NCBI RefSeq assembly: GCF_001423295.1
Contig: NZ_LMNG01000030.1
Location: 358 to 64,357 of the forward strand
Source: Methylobacterium sp. Leaf112
GTDB taxonomy: Bacteria; Pseudomonadota; Alphaproteobacteria; Rhizobiales; Beijerinckiaceae
Reading direction: 5' to 3'
DNA length: 64,000 bases
Below are positions 38,752 through 48,658 of the stretch, piece after piece (positions within the stretch are counted from its first letter, which is position 1; each line of letters opens with the position of its first letter). Under the pieces are notes generated by a model. The model had not been told where the DNA came from and did not search any database. It was given only the letters and a program-made list of their open reading frames with translations. Position numbers and translations under genes: made by a program.

Positions 38752-39675
38752 ATGGCCAACATCACCGCCGCACTGGTGAAAGAGCTCCGCGAAAAGACCG
38801 GCGCGGGCATGATGGACTGCAAGGGCGCACTGAACGAGACGGACGGCGACATCGAAGCCGCCGTCGACTGGCTGCGCAAGAAGGGCCTCGCCAAGGCCGC
38901 CAAGAAGGCCGGCCGCGTCGCCGCCGAGGGCCTCGTCGCCGTCGAGTCCGCCGGGCACCACGCCGCCCTCGTCGAGGTGAACTCCGAGACGGACTTCGTC
39001 GCCCGCAACGACAGCTTCCAGGGCTTTGCCCGCGAGGCCGCCAAGCTCGCCCTGGATACCGACGGCACCCTCGAAGGCCTCGAGTCCGCCAAGTTCCCCG
39101 GCGCCGAGACCACCGTCAAGGAGAGCCTCGCGAACCTCATCGCCACCATCGGCGAGAACATGACTCTGCGCCGCGTCGCCAAGCTCGACGTGACCAAGGG
39201 CGTCATCGCCTCCTACGTCCACGGCCAGGTGGTCGACGGCCTCGGCAAGATCGGCGTCCTCGTCGCCCTCGAGTCCGAGGGTGACGTCGAGGTCCTCTCC
39301 ACCCTCGGTCGCCAGATCGCCATGCACGTCGCCGCCACCAACCCGGTGGCCCTCGATGCCGCCGGCGTCGACCAGCCGACCCTCGACCGCGAGATCAACA
39401 TCCTGCGCGAGAAGAACGCCGGAAAGCCCGAAAATGTGCTCGCCAAGATCGTCGAGAGCGGCCTGAAGAGCTACTACAAGGAGGTCACCCTCCTCGAGCA
39501 GCCCTTCGTGCACGACGGCTCGAAGACCATCACGCAGGTCCTCAAGGAAGCCGAGGGCAAGGCCGGCGCACCGGTCAAGCTCACCGCCTTCGTTCGCTAC
39601 GCCCTCGGTGAGGGCATCGAGAAGGAAGAGGCCCCGGATTTCGCCGCCGAGGTCGCGGCCGCCGCTCGCGGCTGA
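38752..39675 (+). CDS. tsf: Elongation factor Ts
   Basis: A 307-aa guanine nucleotide exchange factor for EF-Tu. The N-terminal UBA-like domain [19 protein letters not shown] and the core [23 protein letters not shown] are diagnostic. Follows rpsB with a 138-bp gap containing a hairpin; AGGA precedes the ATG. Confidence 0.98.
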   Translation: MANITAALVKELREKTGAGMMDCKGALNETDGDIEAAVDWLRKKGLAKAAKKAGRVAAEGLVAVESAGHHAALVEVNSETDFVARNDSFQGFAREAAKLALDTDGTLEGLESAKFPGAETTVKESLANLIATIGENMTLRRVAKLDVTKGVIASYVHGQVVDGLGKIGVLVALESEGDVEVLSTLGRQIAMHVAATNPVALDAAGVDQPTLDREINILREKNAGKPENVLAKIVESGLKSYYKEVTLLEQPFVHDGSKTITQVLKEAEGKAGAPVKLTAFVRYALGEGIEKEEAPDFAAEVAAAARG

Positions 39676-39705
39676 TCACGGACCGACGGTCTGACGAAAA
39701 TGTGA

Positions 39706-39737
39706 GGGGGGCGGTGGCAGCGATGCCGCCGCCCCTC
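39706..39737 (+). repeat. Strong GNRA-capped hairpin between tsf and pyrH
   Basis: A 12-14 bp GC-rich stem (5' arm 39706-39719, 3' arm 39724-39737) with one G-U pair and a GCGA tetraloop, 30 bp after the tsf stop. The downstream GACGTTTCGG is not a convincing T run. Possibly a terminator assisted by Rho, or a 3'-end stabiliser of rpsB-tsf mRNA. Confidence 0.55.
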
Positions 39738-39827
39738 GACGTTTCGGTCCCGCCTGCGCTAGACACCCCTCCGCTTCCGATTGGCTCGCCGCCCCGATTT
39801 CGGGACGGCTTTGAGGGGACTGGCTCG

Positions 39828-40550
39828 ATGCCGGAGACCACACCGTTTCGCCGCGTCCTCGTGAAGCTGTCCGGGGAGGCGCTCGCTGCGCCGGACGGTT
39901 ACTGGCTGCACCCCCCGACGCTCGCCGGTATCGCCGACGACATCGCCCGTACGCGGGAAGCTGGAATCCAACTCGCCCTGGTGGTCGGCGGCGGCAACAT
40001 GATCCGCGGTGCGCGCATCTCGGCCGCGGGCTGGATCGACCGGGCCACCGGGGATTCGCTCGGCATGATGGCGACGGTGATGAACTCGCTGGCCCTCGAG
40101 ACCGCCCTGAACGCCGCCGGCGTACCCGCCCGCACCATGTCGGCCGTGTCGATGCCGACGATCTGCGAGACCTTCGCGCGGCAGCCCGCCCTGCACCACC
40201 TCGACAAGGGGCAGGTCATCGTGCTCGCGGGCGGCACCGGCAACCCGTTCTTCACCACCGACACGGCCGCCGTTCTGCGCGCGGCCGAGCTGCGTTGCGA
40301 TGCCGTGCTCAAGGCGACACAGGTGGACGGGGTCTACTCGGCCGATCCGAAGATCGACCCGTCCGCCACCCGCTACGATCGCCTCACCCACGACGAGGCC
40401 ATCGGCCGCGACCTCAAGGTGATGGACACCGCCGCTTTCGCCCTCGCCCGCGAGAGCCGTCTCTCCATCGTGGTCGGGTCCGTCCATGCGCCGAGCTCGA
40501 TCCGGGCCATCCTCACGGGGGAGGCACCGGCCACCCACGTGGTTCCTTGA
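39828..40550 (+). CDS. pyrH: UMP kinase
   Basis: A 240-aa amino-acid-kinase-fold enzyme phosphorylating UMP. RVLVKLSGEAL (phosphate loop), VVGGGNMIRG and GGTGNPFFTTDTAAVLRA are the PyrH motifs. ATG at 39828 is chosen since the conserved kinase strand begins eight residues later; the upstream frame is Pro-rich and unconserved. Starts the pyrH-frr unit. Confidence 0.97.
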   Translation: MPETTPFRRVLVKLSGEALAAPDGYWLHPPTLAGIADDIARTREAGIQLALVVGGGNMIRGARISAAGWIDRATGDSLGMMATVMNSLALETALNAAGVPARTMSAVSMPTICETFARQPALHHLDKGQVIVLAGGTGNPFFTTDTAAVLRAAELRCDAVLKATQVDGVYSADPKIDPSATRYDRLTHDEAIGRDLKVMDTAAFALARESRLSIVVGSVHAPSSIRAILTGEAPATHVVP

Positions 40551-40697
40551 TCCACGCTCCCGCGATCCTCGGATGCGAAACGCCGAAGGACCGCGAACAC
40601 ATTTGCGGGCCACAGGGTTTTGGTTCATTGAAGCCGCAGAACGGGCCCCGGCGGCCCGGCTTCCCTCCCTCTCTGTTCGCGTCGGGACACTGAACGC

Positions 40698-41264
40698 ATG
40701 GCTGCTATCCCCGAATTCGATCTGAACGACATCAAGCGCCGCATGCAGGGGGCCGTCACCTCCCTCAAGGGCGACCTCGGTTCCCTGCGAACGGGCCGCG
40801 CGACCCCGAGCATCCTCGATCCGATCCAGGTCGATGCCTACGGGGCGATGATGCCAATGGCGCAGGTCGCCACCGTGAGCGTGCCGGAGCCCCGCCTGCT
40901 GAGCATTTCGGTCTGGGACCGGGGCATGGTCAGCGCCGTCGAGAAGGCGATCCGTGAATCCGACCTCGGCATGAACCCCCAGACGGAAGGCCAGACCATC
41001 CGCCTGCGCGTGCCGGAGATGAACGAGCAGCGCCGCAAGGAAATGGTCAAGGTCGCACACAAGTATACGGAAGAGGCTCGTGTTGCCGTCCGCCACGTGC
41101 GTCGCGACGGGCTCGACCATCTGAAGAAGCTGGAGAAGGATGGCGCCATCAGCGAAGACGACGAGAAGCGTCAGGCCGGTGAAGTCCAGAAGGTCACCGA
41201 TCAGCACATCGCCGAGATCGACGGCGTGCTGGCGTCCAAGGAAAAGGAAATCATGCAGGTCTAG
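40698..41264 (+). CDS. frr: Ribosome recycling factor
   Basis: A 188-aa RRF that splits post-termination ribosomes with EF-G. The three-helix bundle motifs [21 protein letters not shown] and [37 protein letters not shown] are present. Length close to the usual 185. Lies 147 bp after pyrH. Confidence 0.98.
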   Translation: MAAIPEFDLNDIKRRMQGAVTSLKGDLGSLRTGRATPSILDPIQVDAYGAMMPMAQVATVSVPEPRLLSISVWDRGMVSAVEKAIRESDLGMNPQTEGQTIRLRVPEMNEQRRKEMVKVAHKYTEEARVAVRHVRRDGLDHLKKLEKDGAISEDDEKRQAGEVQKVTDQHIAEIDGVLASKEKEIMQV

Positions 41265-41323
41265 CGCATCTGCCCGAGAGGTGGACACCGGCTTTCGCAA
41301 CAGCCGATGCGTGACCGAGGATC

Positions 41324-41364
41324 GGGAGCATCGTCTTGGAGCGGGTATCCGAGACGATGCTCCC
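41324..41364. repeat. 17-bp near-perfect hairpin between frr and uppS
   Basis: A 5' arm at 41324-41340 beginning GGGAGCATCGTC pairs throughout with 41348-41364 ending GACGATGCTCCC (one G-U), loop GCGGGTA. No T run follows. The preceding GTGGACACCGGCTTTCGC (41281-41298) resembles a motif common in intergenic repeats of Rhizobiales, and a related GTGGATACCGGTT occurs at 19564. Probably one copy of a dispersed intergenic palindromic element. Confidence 0.6.
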
Positions 41365-41502
41365 CTGCGCTCTGCGACGACTTAGATGTTGAGTTCGTCG
41401 TAAGGACGCAGGACGAGGGAAGGTTCTGGGACCGCGGTTCGATTTGATCGATCACGGTTCCAGCGTTCGGCGGATTGCCGTCCGAACGGGACGAAGCACG
41501 GG

Positions 41503-41507
41503 GGAGG
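41503..41507 (+). promoter_or_regulatory. Ribosome-binding site fixing the uppS start
   Basis: GGAGG, within GGGGAGGGG, lies 6 nt before a TTG at 41514. Neither the upstream TTG (41475) nor the internal ATG (41553) has a comparable Shine-Dalgarno. Confidence 0.7.
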
Positions 41508-41513
41508 GGCGCG

Positions 41514-42353
41514 TTGGGTCGAACTGAGGGCGCGCGTCACATCGAAGCCGGGATGGTGGGAGGGCAGGGCGCGTCGGCGTTCGAAGTCCGCCCGCCGGCC
41601 GTGTCCGGTGCGGCGCCGGTGCTGCCCGCCGGCCTCGCGCTGCCAGCGCCCGCGCACGTCGCCATCATCATGGACGGCAACGGACGCTGGGCGGCACGGC
41701 GGGGTTTGCCCCGCGTCGAGGGCCATCGCCGCGGCGTCGAGGCCGTGCGTCGGGCCGTGCGGTCCTCCATCGACCTCGGCGTACGCTACCTGACCATCTA
41801 CACGTTCTCGTCCGAGAACTGGCGCCGTCCGCCGGCGGAGGTCGCCGACCTCATGGGCTTGCTCAAGTTGTTCGTCCGCCGCGATCTGGCCGAGCTTCAT
41901 CGCAACGGCGTGCGCGTGCGGATCATCGGCGACCGCGAGGGCCTGAGCGCCGATATCGTCGCCCTTCTGGACGAGGCCGAGGCGATGACCCGGGCCAATC
42001 CCGGCCTGACCCTGGTGGTCGCGTTCAACTACGGTGGTCGCCAGGAGATCGTCCGCGCCGTGCGCACCCTCGCCCGGGCCTGCGCCGAGGGCCGTACGAG
42101 TCCCGACGACATCGACATCGACGCCATCACGGCGGCCCTCGATACCACCGGCATTCCAGATCCCGATCTGGTGATCCGCACCTCGGGCGAACTGCGTCTG
42201 TCGAACTTCCTCACGTGGCAGACGGCCTACGCCGAGTACGTGACCACGCCCGCCCTGTGGCCGGACTTCGACCACGACGCCTTCGTGGCGGCCATCGGCG
42301 AGTACCATCGCCGCGACCGGCGCTTCGGCGGTCTCAGCGACAAGACCGGCTGA
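41514..42353 (+). CDS. uppS: Isoprenyl transferase (undecaprenyl diphosphate synthase)
   Basis: A 279-aa cis-prenyltransferase making the lipid carrier for peptidoglycan and O-antigen. The catalytic Asp lies in [11 protein letters not shown], and [20 protein letters not shown] is the second signature. A Pro/Ala-rich N-terminal extension of about 45 residues precedes the fold. Start TTG is set by the strong GGAGG. The stop overlaps the cdsA ATG by 1 bp. Confidence 0.95.
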   Translation: MGRTEGARHIEAGMVGGQGASAFEVRPPAVSGAAPVLPAGLALPAPAHVAIIMDGNGRWAARRGLPRVEGHRRGVEAVRRAVRSSIDLGVRYLTIYTFSSENWRRPPAEVADLMGLLKLFVRRDLAELHRNGVRVRIIGDREGLSADIVALLDEAEAMTRANPGLTLVVAFNYGGRQEIVRAVRTLARACAEGRTSPDDIDIDAITAALDTTGIPDPDLVIRTSGELRLSNFLTWQTAYAEYVTTPALWPDFDHDAFVAAIGEYHRRDRRFGGLSDKTG

Positions 42354-43219
42354 TGGGAAGCCCGAGCGAGGCGGCCCCGGGTGTGCGGCGCAATCCCCTG
42401 AGCGGGCGCGAGTTCCAGCTTCGCCTCGTGTCTGGGGTGGTGCTGGCGATCCTCGTGGTCTCGGCCCTGATCCTCGGCGGCGGACCGTTCGCCTTCATCT
42501 GGCTGGCCGCCGCCCTCGTCGGCGCCGCGGAGTGGATCGGCATGAGCCGCACCGGCCCGCGCCGGCTGCTCCTGACGATCATCGGCGTGACCCTCGCGGG
42601 CCTCTCCCTGTGCCTCCGGGAGGGAGCCACCCCCCTCGTATTCCTCGCCGTCGCCGCGACGGGGACCCTCGGTCTGCTCGTCCTGGCCCAGGACGGTCCG
42701 GCGCGGGGCCGCGCGGTGGCGGGCCTTGCCGGCGGCGCCGTGGTCGCCCTCGTTCCGCCGGGTCTGCGCGACGATCCCGGCATCGGCATCCTCGGGCCCG
42801 CCTGGATGTTCGCGGTGGTGTGGTCCACCGATGTCGTCGCCTACATCACAGGCCGGACGTTCGGCGGCCCGAAGCTGATGCCGAGTGTCAGCCCGAAGAA
42901 GACGTGGTCGGGCGCGCTCGGTGGTCTCGCCGCCGGGACCGCCGCGGGCATCGGCCTCGTCGCCCTGGCGCGGGGCTACGGCTGGAGCCCGCTCGCGGCG
43001 ACCTCACTTGCCATCGTGGGCGCTGTCAGCGCCGCCGCCTCGATCTTCAGTCAGGCCGGCGATCTGGCCGAATCCGCCCTGAAGCGGCACTGGGGCGTCA
43101 AGGATTCCGGCCGCTCCATCCCCGGCCACGGCGGGGTCATGGACCGTCTCGACGGTTTCGCCGCCGTGGCCTTGCTGGCCGGATTGTATCTCCTCGCGCA
43201 TCGCATGGGCGCGGTCTGA
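42353..43219 (+). CDS. cdsA: Phosphatidate cytidylyltransferase
   Basis: A 288-aa polytopic inner-membrane enzyme making CDP-diacylglycerol from phosphatidate and CTP. The C-terminal signature SALKRHWGVKDSGRSIPGHGGVMDRLD is complete, and SPKKTWSGALGG precedes it. About seven to eight TM segments. ATG abuts the uppS stop, so translation is coupled. Confidence 0.96.
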   Translation: MGSPSEAAPGVRRNPLSGREFQLRLVSGVVLAILVVSALILGGGPFAFIWLAAALVGAAEWIGMSRTGPRRLLLTIIGVTLAGLSLCLREGATPLVFLAVAATGTLGLLVLAQDGPARGRAVAGLAGGAVVALVPPGLRDDPGIGILGPAWMFAVVWSTDVVAYITGRTFGGPKLMPSVSPKKTWSGALGGLAAGTAAGIGLVALARGYGWSPLAATSLAIVGAVSAAASIFSQAGDLAESALKRHWGVKDSGRSIPGHGGVMDRLDGFAAVALLAGLYLLAHRMGAV

Positions 43220-43232
43220 AGGATTGTCTCCG

Positions 43233-44396
43233 TTGAGTCTCACCGTTTCCATCCTGGGTGCCACCGGTTCCATCGGCCGCTCCACCACGGACCTTCTCGG
43301 CCAGCATCCCGAGCGCTTCCGCGTCGGCGCCCTGGTGGGCGGCCGTGACGCCGTCGCGATCGCGAAGCTCGCGCGCGAAATCGGTGCCGACTTCGTGGCG
43401 CTGGCCGACGAATCACAGGGGGCGGCCCTGCGCGATCTCCTCTCCGGCACCGGCATCCCCAACGGCGCCGGCGAAGGCGCGGTGCTGGAGGCCGTGGCAC
43501 GCGATGCCGACATCGTCGTGGCCGCCGTGAGCGGAGCCGCCGGTCTTCGCCCGACCCACGCCGCGCTCCGCCTGGGTCGCACGGTGGCGCTCGCCAACAA
43601 GGAGAGCCTCGTCTGCGCCGGCGACGCCTTCATGCGGGACGCCGTTCGCTACGGAGCCACCCTCCTGCCGGTGGATTCCGAGCACAACGCCCTCGCCCAG
43701 GCGCTCGGTGACGGCAAGGTCGCGGATATCGCCACCATGACCATCACGGCCTCCGGCGGGCCGTTCCGCACCTGGACCGCCGAACGCATCGCCGCCGCCT
43801 CGCCCGCGGAGGCCGCCGCCCATCCGACCTGGTCCATGGGCATGAAGATCAACATCGATTCGGCGTCCCTGATGAACAAGGGCCTCGAACTCATCGAGGC
43901 GCATCACCTCTTCGCCATCGAGGCGGCGCGCCTCGACGTGATCGTCCACCCACAATCCATCGTGCATGGCCTCATCACCTGGCGCGACGGCGCCGTCACG
44001 GCGGGGCTCGCCATGCCCGACATGCGGGTGCCCATCGCTCATTGCCTGGGGCTCGGCGAGCGGCTGACCATCGCGCGGGGCCGTTCCCTCGACCTCGCGG
44101 CGGTGGGGAGTCTCACCTTCGAGGCCGCCGACGAGACACGGTTCCCGTGCCTTCGGATCGCCAGGGCCGCCCTGCGCGACGGCGGTGCGGCCCCGACGGT
44201 GATGAACGCCGCCAATGAGATCGCGGTGGCGGCCTTCATCAGTGGCGCCATCGGTTTCTACGGGATCGCCGATCTGGTCGAGCGCGCTTGTACCCATTTC
44301 GCAGGGCTCTACCGGCAGGCACCGTCGGATGTCGACGAAGCCCTGGCCATCGACGCCGAGGTGCGGGCCTGGAGCAGCGAAGCCCTGGCGGCTTGA
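43233..44396 (+). CDS. dxr: 1-deoxy-D-xylulose 5-phosphate reductoisomerase
   Basis: A 387-aa NADPH enzyme converting DXP to MEP, the first committed step of the isoprenoid pathway that feeds UppS. LGATGSIGRST binds NADPH; PVDSEHNALAQ carries the metal ligands; SMGMKINIDSASLMNKGLELIEA is diagnostic. Start is TTG at 43233, with AAGGA 9 nt upstream; a TTG at 43224 sits too close to it. 13 bp after cdsA. Confidence 0.96.
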   Translation: MSLTVSILGATGSIGRSTTDLLGQHPERFRVGALVGGRDAVAIAKLAREIGADFVALADESQGAALRDLLSGTGIPNGAGEGAVLEAVARDADIVVAAVSGAAGLRPTHAALRLGRTVALANKESLVCAGDAFMRDAVRYGATLLPVDSEHNALAQALGDGKVADIATMTITASGGPFRTWTAERIAAASPAEAAAHPTWSMGMKINIDSASLMNKGLELIEAHHLFAIEAARLDVIVHPQSIVHGLITWRDGAVTAGLAMPDMRVPIAHCLGLGERLTIARGRSLDLAAVGSLTFEAADETRFPCLRIARAALRDGGAAPTVMNAANEIAVAAFISGAIGFYGIADLVERACTHFAGLYRQAPSDVDEALAIDAEVRAWSSEALAA

Positions 44397-44593
44397 TCCC
44401 GCCCGGAGCGCGTCGCGGCGAGCTTCGGGTCAAGCCCTCCCTCTTTACCCAAATCGCAGGAAAACCGGCTTTCCGGCTGGTCTTTGCCCCAGTGCGACGC
44501 CAGAACCACGCTGGCGCATTTGCGTTCGCCGGCCCCAGCCCCGATCTGCTACAGGCGGATTGGCTTGCCGGCAGGACGCTTCGAGGATCGACG

Positions 44594-45754
44594 ATGGACT
44601 TTCTGAACACGATGGGCGGGACAGCCGCCGGATTCTTCGGCAACGTGATCCCGTTCCTGATCGTGCTCAGCGTCGTCGTGTTCGTTCACGAGATGGGGCA
44701 CTTCCTCGTCGGACGCTGGTGCGGCGTCGGCGTCCACGCCTTTTCCCTCGGGTTCGGCCCCGAACTCTTCGGCTTCAACGACCGTCACGGCACACGCTGG
44801 AAGCTTTCGGCCGTGCCGCTCGGGGGCTACGTCAAGTTCCACGGCGACGCGAACGGTGCCAGCGTGCCGGACCCCGATGCGGTGGCGCGGATGAGCCCCC
44901 AGGAGCGCGCCACCAGCTTTCCGACGCAGCCCCTGGCCAAGCGCGCCGCCATCGTCGCCGCCGGTCCCATCGCCAACTTCCTCCTCGCCATCGTGCTGTT
45001 CTCCGGAGCGATCTACTTCGGCGGACGCTACGAGACACCGGCCCGCGTCGAGGCGGTGATGGCAGGGAGCGCGGCCGAGCGCGCCGGCTTCCAGCCCGGC
45101 GACATCATCCGGGCCATCGGCGGCACCACCGTCAACAGCTTCACCGACATGCAGCGTTCGGTCACCACCAGCGCCGGTTCCAGCCTCGCCATCACCGTCG
45201 AGCGCAACGGCGAGCGGCAGGTGCTCACCGCCGTGCCGGACGGCGTCGAGGAACGTACCCCGTTCGGGCGGCACCGTTTCGGTCGCCTCGGCATCCAGGG
45301 TCCGAAGGGCAGCGAGGCCAAGCTCGTCCATTACGGCCCGCTCCAGTCCGTGGGTCAGGGCGTCTACGAGACCTACTTCGTGGTCGACCGGACCATCGAT
45401 TACATCGGCAAGCTCGTGACTGGGCGTGAATCGGCCGATCAGCTCTCCGGGCCCATCGGCATCGCCCGGGTCTCGGGCGAGGTCGCCAAGGTCAGCGGTG
45501 CGGGCGGACTCATCGGCCTCATCGCCCTTCTGTCGGTGTCCATTGGCCTTCTCAACCTGTTTCCGGTGCCCCTGCTCGATGGCGGACACCTTCTGTTTTA
45601 CGCCTTCGAGGCCGTGCGCGGGCGGCCACTGAGCGAGCGTACGCAGGAAATCGGCTTCCGCATCGGTTTGGCCCTGGTGCTGTTCCTGATGCTGTTCGCC
45701 GCCTGGAACGACGTCCTCAATCTCGGTGCCTCCTGGGGGTCGCGCGGCACCTGA
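44594..45754 (+). CDS. rseP: Site-2 zinc protease RseP (MmpA)
   Basis: A 386-aa intramembrane metalloprotease for regulated proteolysis and signal-peptide clearance. HEMGH in TM1 is the zinc site, a PDZ domain spans about 145-230 (ERAGFQPGDIIRAIGG), and LFPVPLLDGGHL is the second zinc-ligand motif. Only one PDZ is evident. Start ATG at 44594 after GAGGAT. Upstream neighbour dxr is 197 bp away; the order dxr-rseP-bamA is conserved. Confidence 0.96.
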   Translation: MDFLNTMGGTAAGFFGNVIPFLIVLSVVVFVHEMGHFLVGRWCGVGVHAFSLGFGPELFGFNDRHGTRWKLSAVPLGGYVKFHGDANGASVPDPDAVARMSPQERATSFPTQPLAKRAAIVAAGPIANFLLAIVLFSGAIYFGGRYETPARVEAVMAGSAAERAGFQPGDIIRAIGGTTVNSFTDMQRSVTTSAGSSLAITVERNGERQVLTAVPDGVEERTPFGRHRFGRLGIQGPKGSEAKLVHYGPLQSVGQGVYETYFVVDRTIDYIGKLVTGRESADQLSGPIGIARVSGEVAKVSGAGGLIGLIALLSVSIGLLNLFPVPLLDGGHLLFYAFEAVRGRPLSERTQEIGFRIGLALVLFLMLFAAWNDVLNLGASWGSRGT

Positions 45755-45795
45755 TCGACGTTCCCCCAGGCAAGCCTCAGACTCGATCAAATCAC

Positions 45796-45826
45796 TGGCC
45801 GCGCTGGCGCATCCGCCGCGCGGCCA
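45796..45826 (+). terminator. Hairpin after rseP
   Basis: TGGCCGCGC (45796-45804) pairs with GCGCGGCCA (45818-45826), a 9-bp perfect stem 41 bp after the rseP stop, followed by AGTTGCGTTGTGG. No strong T run; a possible weak terminator or processing hairpin. The whole rseP-bamA gap is 301 bp and holds no gene. Confidence 0.5.
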
Positions 45827-45933
45827 AGTTGCGTTGTGGCTTCGTTCACCATGTTCGGCGATGGCGTTTCGGCGTTAAGTGACCGGAAGGCCACGTGTCC
45901 CCAAAATCCCCTGTGAGCGGGTGACCCCAACGT

Positions 45934-45961
45934 TTGCTTCGACCGGGAAACCCGCTAGAAG
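45934..45961 (+). promoter_or_regulatory. Candidate promoter of bamA
   Basis: TTGCTT (45934-45939), 16-bp spacer, TAGAAG (45956-45961), about 95 bp before the bamA ATG, in the 301-bp rseP-bamA gap. Moderately good hexamers; other start sites are possible. Confidence 0.3.
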
Positions 45962-46055
45962 CTGAGCTTGGGACCAGACGACGGGACGACCGGGCAAACC
46001 GGCACCTGTCCGCGGGTGCGAACCCGTACTGATAATAAAAGAGACGGGCGATTAC

Positions 46056-48614
46056 ATGATGTCGATGACGGGAAAGCGCCGACGTAAGTCGGCGGAGCGG
46101 ACCATCGTCCTAGTCGCCACCACGGCCGCAGGGCTGGTTCTCGGCGGCGTGGCGCAGGCCGAGCAGATCGTCGTCCAGGGTAACAAGCGCGTTGATTCCG
46201 ACACGATCCGGTCCTACGTGACCGGCACCGCCTCCGGTTCGCCCGAGGAAGCCCGCCGCAACCTCCTGGCGAGCGGCATGTTCTCCGACGTTAAGGTGTC
46301 GCGCAGCGGCGGCAGCACCGTGGTGAGCGTGCGCGAGAATAACATCATCAACCGGGTGGTGTTCGAGGGAAACAAGAAGGTTGAGAAGGCCACCCTCGAG
46401 GGTGAGATCGAAGCCAAGGCGCGTGGCCCCTACAATCAGGGCATCGTCACCGCCGACATGCAGCGCATCCGCGAGATCTACCGCCGCTCGGGCCGCGGCA
46501 GCGCCAAGGTCAGCTTCCGCACCGTCGATCTGCCCAACGGCCGCCTGGACGTGATCTATGTCATCGAGGAAGGCGACAAGACCGGCATCAAGGCGATCAA
46601 CATATCGGGCAACAAGGAATACTCCGAGTCGAAGATCAAGGAGCTGATGTCCTCCTCGGAGATGAACTTCCTGTCGTTCATCAAGACCTCCGATGTCTAT
46701 GATCCCGACCGGATCACCAACGATCTCGACCTCGTGCGGCGCTTCTACCTCAAGAACGGCTACGCCGATTTCCGCGTCGTCAAGGCCGATGCCCGCTACG
46801 TCGAGGCCGAGACCGATGCCGGTTGGGTGATCGACGTGGTGGTCGAGGAAGGCCAGCAGTACAAGGTCGGTGCCGTCGCCATCGATTCGCGCCTTCCCGG
46901 CCTCGACACGCAGGGTCTCGATGGCGAAGTTCGCGCCCAGGTCGGCGATGTCTACAACGCCGAGGATGTCGAGCGCACCCTCAGTGGCGTGACGAACCAG
47001 GTTGCCCGCCAGGGCTTCCCCTTCGCCCAGGTGCGTCCCACCGGGCAGCGCGATCCGGCCACCGGTACCGTAGCCCTCGGCTTCGTTGTCGAGGACGGTC
47101 CGCGCGTCTACGTCGAGCGCATCAACATCCGCGGCAACACCCGCACCCGCGACTACGTCATCCGTCGCGAGCTCGATATCACGGAGGGTGATGCCTACAA
47201 CCGCGTCCTCACGGACCGGGCGGAGCGTCGCCTGAACGGTCTCGGCTTCTTCAAGAAGGTCCGGTTCTCGAACGAGCCGGGCTCGGCCGCCGATCGCGTG
47301 GTCATCAACATCGACGTCGAGGATCAGCCCACGGGTTCGTTCTCGGTCGCCGGTGGCTACTCGACCCAGGACGGCATCATCGGTGAAGTCTCGGTCTCCG
47401 AGTCGAACTTCCTCGGCCGCGGCCAGTATGTCCGCGTCGCCGGCACCGCCGGCCAGTACGCCCGCGGCGTCGACTTCTCGTTCACCGAGCCGTACTTCCT
47501 CGGCTACCGCCTCGCCGCCGGCTTCGACGCGTTCTACAAGTACAGCGACCAGACCCGCTACTCGCGCTACGAGACCACCGTGTACGGTGGCCAGCTCCGC
47601 GTCGGCCTGCCGATCACCGAAGAGTTCGGTATCACCCTGCGTTACTCGCTCTACAACACCGAGCTGCGCGTCCCGAACACCATCCGCCGGCCGTACAACG
47701 ACTGCTCGAACCCGATCCCGGGTTACACGGCGGTCTATCCGAACAACACGTTCACGGCCAATGGCCAGAACGTGTCGGGCCTCGCGGCCTACCCGAACTG
47801 CGCCTTCGACGGTGAAGCCTCCATCGCCCTCAAGGGCTCGCAGGGTAACACTCTCACGTCGCTGGCCGGCCTCACGCTGGCCTACTCGACCCTCGACAAC
47901 ATCGGCCTGCCGCGCAACGGCCTCTACGCCGAACTCAAGCCTGACCTCGCGGGCCTCGGTGGTGACTCGAAGTTCTTCCGCGTGACCGGCGACGCCCGGT
48001 ACTACAAGGAGTTCTACGAGGACGTGGTCGGCTTCGTCCGGCTTCAGGGCGGTCACATCTCGGCGCTCAACGACGAGCCCCTGCGCATCACGGACCAATT
48101 CTTCCTCGGCCCGTCGCTGGTTCGTGGTTTCGCGCCCAACGGCATCGGTCCGCGCGACGTCGGCATCGCCGACAGCCGGTCCAACGCCATCGGCGGCAGC
48201 ACCTATGTGGGCGGCACCGTCGAGGTCCAGTTCCCGATCTGGGGTATTCCCAAGGATCTTGGCCTGAAGGGCGCAGTCTTCGCCGATGCCGGTACCCTGT
48301 TCGGCTACAACGGCCGCACGCAGTTCAACGTCAATGGCGACGCCTTCATCAACGGCATCGCACCCGGCGGCGTCTGTAACTTCAATTCGGCCACCATCGG
48401 TGTCGAACCGGAGTGCGTGAACGTTCACGACAAGGCGGTCATCCGGTCGTCCATCGGTGCCTCGATCCTGTGGAACTCTCCGCTCGGACCGATCCGCTTC
48501 GATTATGCCTACGCCCTCACCAAGGACGAAGGTGTGAAGGTCCCGGGCACCAACTTCCGCATCGGCAAGGATCAGCTTCAGGCGTTCCGGTTCTCCGGCG
48601 GCTCGCGCTTCTAA
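46056..48614 (+). CDS. bamA: Outer membrane assembly factor BamA
   Basis: An 852-aa Omp85 protein that inserts beta-barrels into the outer membrane. A signal peptide ends at AQA (about residue 35). Periplasmic POTRA repeats run to about residue 430 (start [16 protein letters not shown]; last [21 protein letters not shown]). The C-terminal barrel contains the L6 motif VRGF (about residue 687) and ends in aromatic Phe (GGSRF), the recognition signal of barrel proteins. Upstream rseP and downstream lpxD fit the standard order. Confidence 0.98.
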   Translation: MMSMTGKRRRKSAERTIVLVATTAAGLVLGGVAQAEQIVVQGNKRVDSDTIRSYVTGTASGSPEEARRNLLASGMFSDVKVSRSGGSTVVSVRENNIINRVVFEGNKKVEKATLEGEIEAKARGPYNQGIVTADMQRIREIYRRSGRGSAKVSFRTVDLPNGRLDVIYVIEEGDKTGIKAINISGNKEYSESKIKELMSSSEMNFLSFIKTSDVYDPDRITNDLDLVRRFYLKNGYADFRVVKADARYVEAETDAGWVIDVVVEEGQQYKVGAVAIDSRLPGLDTQGLDGEVRAQVGDVYNAEDVERTLSGVTNQVARQGFPFAQVRPTGQRDPATGTVALGFVVEDGPRVYVERINIRGNTRTRDYVIRRELDITEGDAYNRVLTDRAERRLNGLGFFKKVRFSNEPGSAADRVVINIDVEDQPTGSFSVAGGYSTQDGIIGEVSVSESNFLGRGQYVRVAGTAGQYARGVDFSFTEPYFLGYRLAAGFDAFYKYSDQTRYSRYETTVYGGQLRVGLPITEEFGITLRYSLYNTELRVPNTIRRPYNDCSNPIPGYTAVYPNNTFTANGQNVSGLAAYPNCAFDGEASIALKGSQGNTLTSLAGLTLAYSTLDNIGLPRNGLYAELKPDLAGLGGDSKFFRVTGDARYYKEFYEDVVGFVRLQGGHISALNDEPLRITDQFFLGPSLVRGFAPNGIGPRDVGIADSRSNAIGGSTYVGGTVEVQFPIWGIPKDLGLKGAVFADAGTLFGYNGRTQFNVNGDAFINGIAPGGVCNFNSATIGVEPECVNVHDKAVIRSSIGASILWNSPLGPIRFDYAYALTKDEGVKVPGTNFRIGKDQLQAFRFSGGSRF

Positions 48615-48658
48615 CGACAAAGGCGTCGCCCTTTTCCAAGGGCGGCGCGTTTCCGGTC

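Noticed and set aside
36595..39513. 972-aa minus-strand open frame opposite rsuA-like, rpsB and tsf
   Set aside because: Repetitive Gly/Asp/Leu/Val composition, no domain, wholly antisense to certain genes; a product of high GC codon bias.
46110..48620. 836-aa minus-strand open frame opposite bamA
   Set aside because: Exact mirror of bamA with low-complexity sequence and no start context.
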